DNA of 64,000 nucleotides from Crotalaria pallida. Its lineage: Eukaryota > Streptophyta > Magnoliopsida > Fabales > Fabaceae. Where the stretch lies: NCBI GenBank assembly GCA_037953625.1, contig CM075649.1, positions 77,159,290 through 77,223,289 of the forward strand, written 5' to 3'. Made by a program: the position numbers and the translations under genes. Below, piece after piece: positions 59,050 to 64,000 of the stretch; positions within the stretch are counted from its first letter, which is position 1, and each line of letters opens with the position of its first letter. The notes below the pieces were generated by a model. That model made no database searches, was not told where the DNA came from, and saw nothing but the letters and a program-made list of their open reading frames with translations.

Positions 59050-60039
59050 ATGGCGAATCAGTCGCAAGGAGAACGTGCTGAACCCAGCCACCACAGTGTG
59101 CTGGAAGTCAGGAAAAGTGGAGAAAAAGCGCCTTCTCGTCTGAAGGACCTCAGAGAACGGTTAAGTGAAGGAAGGAGAAGGGCAGAACAGGAGCGTTCGA
59201 GACAGGAGGAACCTTCTCTTGGACAGGAAAGATCGCAACAGAGGCCCCCCACTAGAGGAGGAAGCCCTTCGCATTCCCGACACGAGAGTAAGGGGTCATC
59301 TGGCGGATGCTCATAGAGAAAAGCAAGCATGGAGACTGAATTGGCTCGCCTGCGCAAGCGACTGGATGAACAAGATAAGTTGCTGAAGGAATTAAAGAAA
59401 GGAACGTCCCAATCTGGCGTGGGCAAGGGAAATGAAGTGGAGCTGATTGGAGAACCTGAAGAAAAAGACCACCCATTTTCTGAAACCATAATGGCTTTCC
59501 CTATGCCTGAAAACCTCAAAGCTCCAGCCAATGTAGATCCATACTTCGGGAATTCGGATCCACAGGAACATATTGACAGCTTTCTAGTGGCAATGTCGTG
59601 TCAAGGGGCTAAGGACGCATACAAATGTCGCATCTTCCCCCTGACTCTGAAAAAAGCAGCTTTGCGCTGGTACTCTAAATTGGAACCTGACTCGATAACA
59701 AGGTGGAAAGACTTGGCTGCCAAATTCTTGGGACACTTCACAACAAGCAAAGTGCAGCCAAAGTCTGAACACCATTTATCCCAAATTAAGCAGGAAAAGG
59801 GGGAACCGCTGAGAGATTTCCTTACCCGTTTCAATACTGAATACCTTTCAATTAGTGACATAGATACTTCGGTGGCCCTTCATCTCTTGATGCGCGCTCT
59901 GAGACCAGGAAACTTTACAGACTATTTGGTGATGCACAAGATCAAAACTATGGACGAGGTGATGGAAAGGGTTGAAAAATACATCAATTTAGAGGAGTAC
60001 CAGAAAGCTCAGGATAGTTTTGCCAAGAAAGTCTTATAG
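59050..60039 (+). pseudogene. gag gene of the TR-GAG element, one internal stop
   Basis: ATG at 59050 (MANQSQGERAEPSHH..), 329 codons plus stop. A charged, Arg/Glu/Ser-rich N-terminus and short coiled coil (LARLRKRLDEQDKLLKELKK) are followed by a capsid-like domain. That domain (DPQEHIDSF, LRWYSKLEPDSITRWKDLA, LRDFLTRFNTEY) matches the gag of elements A and B in order. No zinc knuckle. A TAG at 59314-59316 splits the frame; an ATG at 59329 could restart and keep the capsid part. Confidence 0.88.
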
Positions 60040-60730
60040 ACCACTGTCATATCTTTAGTTTGCTTCTGTTTTGAAAGAAGGTCATGTGGACCATTGTCTC
60101 GTCCAAGTTATTGTAGTTTCCATTTTATTAATAAGAATCGTGAAAATTCCATGAGTAGCAGGGTTAATAGAAAAGCCGAATTAAGTATTATACCCCCTAT
60201 GATCCGGTCATCTCAAACCGGTTTCCTTCAATCAAAGACCCCATGAGTGAGTCTAATCTTTTTCAGAGTCAAAGAGTGCCTCATATCAGCATCAGGAATT
60301 CGGCATCTCAGTTTAAAACATGAGTTGTTAATACCATGAATTCGGCAAGACAATCAAGAAATCCAAATTCGGATGTAAGAATTCAGTATCCAAAGCTAAA
60401 TACACCACTTATTTGACTAGCCATCAGATAAGGAGAGAAATGGGTAGAAGATGTTCTTGTATAAAAATGAACACCACCCATGTATCTAGTATGGTCCCTG
60501 TTAGTCTTGATTGTAAAAGACTAATAAGTTAAATGGAAAACCATTCGCTGGCTAGAATAGGATTTCCATGGATCAACAATTGTATGGATACACAAAGACA
60601 AAACCAGTATCTCGAAGCCATGATGTCCAATGTACCTAGGAAATAACTTAGGGATTGAAAAGTGGAAGACTTGATGAATCCACTTAGAACTCATGGCTCA
60701 CATTCATGAACCATGACTTGGGGGGCTACT
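60040..60730 (+). other. Non-coding 3' part of the TR-GAG element
   Basis: No open frame of note. Contains AATAAGAATC near 60130 and the polypurine tract GACTTGGGGGGCT before the 3' LTR. No trace of pol. Confidence 0.7.
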
Positions 60731-61478
60731 GTTATGGACCACGTAAACGGAACCGGTATGCCGAATTCAGATACCGGATTGAGGCCATGAGAGGTCCACT
60801 AGGTCTGGATTCGGATACCAGATTGAGTCCTTGAGAGGCCCAACGAGGCCGGATTCAGATACCGGAAAGAGGCCCGAGAGGTCCACTAAGGCCGAATTCA
60901 GATACCGGATTGGGACCTTGAGAGGCCCAACAAGGCCGGATTCAGATACCGGATTGGGACCTTGAGAGGTCCAACCAAGCCGGATTCGGATACCGGATTG
61001 AGGTTGTCAGGGGTCACCCGAACCGGATCTGGATACGGAATAATATCCTAAGGGAATCTTGAAGACCAGATTCAGATACAGATATGATCTCAAACTGTTG
61101 GCCTCCATACCGTTATACCGGTAGGAATTCGGACACGTGCATAAAGGAGTCTGAAGAATTCACTATCCTCACCAACATAGGATTCCTTTCATCTTAATAC
61201 CTGCCATCATGCCAGAGCCGTTTAGAGGGAATCTTACCCGCCACATGAAAGCGGCCATCAATGCGAATTATGCTGGTATGCCTATATTATACCTGGTAAG
61301 ACAAGCAGGTATGTCCTAACTTATCTCACACAAACACACACACCACCCCCCCAAACTGAGAACGACAAGAGAGTGTGTATCTTGGTATTCAAGGTGCTCA
61401 TTTCACGTCTGACATCAAAAGTGGGATTGCTGGATTCTTAGCCGAATTGTCTAAGTACCGTAATCCTACGACAGAACA
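60731..61478 (+). repeat. 3' LTR of the TR-GAG element
   Basis: 748 bp. Retains the empty hAT target CTGGTAAG once (near 61294) and the 44-bp array. Confidence 0.93.
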
Positions 61479-61483
61479 CTTAC

Positions 61484-63030
61484 CATCCTTAATTATTTAA
61501 AACTTTTTTATTTTTTATTTCTCTTTTTTAATATTTTCTATATTATAGATTTATTTTAAAAAGTTGATTCAGGTTGTTTAAACTTTTTATGCATTTTTTA
61601 TTATTGCTTGGATGTTTTCGTAGCAGCAGTGTCACTCGATTAAACTTTAGACAATCGAGAATATTTTGTAACTCGACTAGAATCGGATACTTGATTAAAT
61701 TTGGTTGGTTTTTGGAAGATGGAGAAGCTTGAGTATGATATGGATACTCGATTAAATACGTTTGACATAGTTTCAAATTTTCTACCTTATTAAAAGTAGC
61801 GCTGTCAAACATATTTGTCCACGTGAACGTGTTTATCTGAAGTATTTTAAATGTCCGGATAATTTTGTCTATCTTTACTAAAAATTAGAGAGTAGTAAAA
61901 AGTTCTTAATAACAAAAATCATAAATAAAAAATCCTGAATAATAAATCATTTTGCATTCCTATTTGCACAAGCAACATATATTTTTTAAAAAGATATGTA
62001 AAATTTTTTAAACAATTTTTGAAGGTGTTGTTTTTTTTCTTTTCAGAAAATCATGAACCTAAACAAAACGTAAATAAAAATATCGTTGACCAAAAACCTT
62101 ATCAGTCATAAAAAAATTCATTAATTTTTTTTAAAAACAAAATTGACACTCTTTATTTATTTTTAATGTTTTTTATTTTTTTTGAATTTTTTTACTTGTT
62201 TGAATTTTTTTCTCCCAACCTTTACGTTTTTTTTATTGATTTTTTTTTTTATACTTGTGAGATCCAACTTATCACTGTTATGCTCGATTCCCATACTCGA
62301 TTAAAATTAAATGATTGAGGTCTGGACAGTCACGTAAATTTATCACCGTTGGGATCCTCGATTAAATTTTTATATATCGAGTAAAATTTATATACTCGAA
62401 TATTATTGGCATACTCAAGTAAGTTCAGTTTTTGTTGAGACTAATAAAAAAATCTATTCAATACATGAAACTAATAAAAAATTTATTTGAAATCTTAAAA
62501 ACTGTAAAATTTGTAAAATATTTGAAAGGTTTTGAAAATTGTGATTTTATTTCAAATAATATAATTTAATAAAATAGCCTCGATGTTGAAAATTTTTCCA
62601 ATGATTAAAATACGTAATTACTCCTTCCGTCCCTAATTATATGGCCCTCTTAATATTTTTTTTTGTCCTTATTTATAAGGCCATTTACCAATTTCCAATT
62701 TTCATTCAGCATTAGTTATTTTTTTTCCACAAACACCCCTATTTATTTAACACTTTTTAGATTCTTAATAATATTAATAGATGTAATTTTGAAAATATAT
62801 AATTAGAGACTGATGACCTTATAATTAGAAACGGAGATAGTAATAAATTATAATATATTGTGATATATTATGAAATTATAATATTACAACCTATCACCGT
62901 GTGAAGTACACGTTTGGTGTTCCTTTGTAGTCCTAATTATTGGAAACCTATGTCTACCTATTATATAATAGCTGCGACTTTATCTGTTTCTTTTTTATGG
63001 TTATTATATGTACCATGTGCATCATTGCAA
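61484..63030. repeat. Degenerate large repeat, copy III
   Basis: Sequence resumes after the TR-GAG target site. CTCGATTAAA-rich blocks lie at 61634-61790 and 62280-62425. The block TGTCCACGTGAACGTGTTTATCTGA (61818) corresponds to CACGTGGACGTGGTTATCTGA (54675). The block ending TAGTCCTAATTATTGGAAACC (about 62927-62947) corresponds to 56036-56058. Non-coding. Confidence 0.6.
62621..62840. mobile_element. Stowaway-like MITE, copy 6 (internally deleted)
   Basis: TA-bounded, begins CTCCTTCCGTCCCTAATTAT and ends TTATAATTAGAAACGGAGAT. About 220 bp, roughly 45 bp shorter than the other copies because the stretch before the right end is missing. Confidence 0.75.
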
Positions 63031-63421
63031 AACTCTGAAATTGGAGGCTACTCTGTTCGGATAGTCTCCCCTGAATTTATCCCTCGAATAGTCACTTCAA
63101 CAGATGTTTCTTATTTTCTAGTTTATTTTTTTATTACTTATCTTTAACAACCTTTGTTTATTTGCTTAAATATTTGTTTGGATTTGTCTTTTTATTTCAA
63201 AAATATTATTTGTATCAATTTTTTATAGAAAAAAAATGGTTAGTTTGAATAGTTTTATTAATTATTTTATAAATCTGTATCGTAAATTTTGAATTGATAA
63301 TTAAAATTAAGGTCAAAGTTAAAATCAAAATTACGTATATTCTGTGTATTTAATGAATTCTGTTTTCGTATATTTTGAATGCCACATGTTTTATAGTAAT
63401 TACAACTACAATTATTATAGT

Positions 63422-63472
<51 letters not shown>

Positions 63473-64000
63473 ATGTATGTGCGTGGGCGCATCTGCACAT
63501 TTCTGCTTATAGCTTTTTCTTATCATTATCTAACACCGCCTCACAAACTGCTGTTGCCGCTTATCTTATATTTTTGGCTTAATTGCATAATTGATCCTTT
63601 ATCTTATTTATTAGATTTACTTTGGTTCTTTATCTTTTTTTTGCAATTTACTGGTCCTTTATTTTTTTTTTAAAGATTCAGTTTGGTACTTCCGTTAAAA
63701 TAAAGTTAAATGAAAAGGAATATTCCAAGAATATTCTCCCTTCTAGGCTTAATCGCATAATTGGTCCTTTATCTTATTTATTATATTCACTTTGGTCCTT
63801 TATCTTAATATTCCAAGAATATTCCATCTTCTTCTTCTTCTTCTTCCTCTGCTCTCTCCTTACAGTGACGGCAGCCACCATGGGCGCCGCCACCACCGCC
63901 CATGCCACCATGGCCGCCATTTTTAGAAATTAATCGAAGTTGTTGAAGCGTTTTGCACGTGTTTTCACACGTTTTCCAGCATCAGGTTCAGAGGAGGAAA
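63031..64000. other. Non-coding right end of the window
   Basis: AT-rich to 63560. Then two copies of GGCTTAAT(T/C)GCATAATTG(A/G)TCC (63572, 63748) with TTTATCTTATTTATTA after each, typical of MULE-type repeat ends. A GC-rich GCCACCATGGGCGCCGCCAC stretch at 63875-63920 may be the start of a captured or real gene running past the window. Confidence 0.35.
63424..63468. repeat. (TA)n microsatellite
   Basis: More than 20 TA units in AT-rich, non-coding sequence. Confidence 0.9.

Larger units (their letters stand above)
57699..61478 (+). mobile_element. Non-autonomous gag-only LTR retrotransposon (TR-GAG type)
   Basis: LTRs 57699-58994 (748 bp without a nested insertion) and 60731-61478 (748 bp), exact target duplication CTTAC (57694-57698, 61479-61483). 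The internal part has a primer-binding site TTGGCGACCACAGTGGGAGC (58995), one gag gene, about 690 bp of non-coding sequence and a polypurine tract (TTGGGGGGCT). There is no protease, RT or integrase, so it must be moved in trans. About 12 LTR differences, all but one transitions. Confidence 0.93.

Noticed and set aside
63622..63933. Phenylalanine-rich frame at the right end
   Set aside because: Translation of T-rich repeat sequence; the GC-rich end may belong to something real beyond the window, but this frame gives no support.

Overview
The window is nuclear DNA of a flowering plant. It has spliced genes with GT-AG introns, long AT-rich introns, and a dense nested population of plant transposons: Ty3-gypsy, hAT, Mutator-like, Stowaway-like MITEs, a tRNA-derived SINE and Helitron-associated genes. 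A eudicot is clear from the gene content. A legume is my guess from the style of the repeats and is not proven.

Region by region. (1) 103-23708, minus strand: one apparently intact host gene, a cellulose synthase-like protein of the CslE type. Its eight exons join in frame to 742 residues. Intron 2 is about 17.5 kb and holds MITEs, a 1.7-kb Mutator-like element and a complete 10.4-kb Ty3-gypsy element (element A, 9483-19854, TSD TAATC). (2) 23938-34051: repeats. A 5.36-kb TG...CA unit (27233-32591, probably a solo LTR) carries a nested hAT element and a nested second gypsy LTR. It also contains two arrays of short palindromes that I cannot assign to a known feature. (3) 34052-40631: a Helitron-like segment with a beta-hexosaminidase gene fragment fused upstream of a decayed RPA1-like (OB-fold) gene. 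It is followed by a Pack-MULE that captured the start of a VQ-motif gene. (4) 42231-52509: element B, a second copy of the element A family in opposite orientation (TSD TGTTT). (5) 52515-64000: non-coding, AT-rich, degenerate large repeats built around CTCGATTA-like motifs. They are interrupted by a SINE, a non-autonomous gag-only LTR element (57699-61478, TSD CTTAC) with a hAT MITE in its 5' LTR, a Stowaway copy and microsatellites.

Elements A and B have Tat-lineage architecture: gag-protease-RT-RNase H-archaeal-type RNase H-integrase without chromodomain, plus a long gene on the opposite strand between pol and the 3' LTR. Comparing the two copies shows this antisense gene has an in-frame intron and probably a 5' UTR intron. 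It begins near a perfect palindrome containing TATAAA. Both copies are disabled by stops and frameshifts although their LTR pairs are similar.

The strongest leads for something undescribed are: the array of short inverted repeats at 28568-28857, whose arms change in a compensatory way around a constant TCCC(A/G)GA core; the three TAACCGGTTA pairs with exact 21-bp spacing in the same repeat unit; and the spliced antisense gene of elements A and B. All coordinates, splice calls and mutation counts were read by eye.
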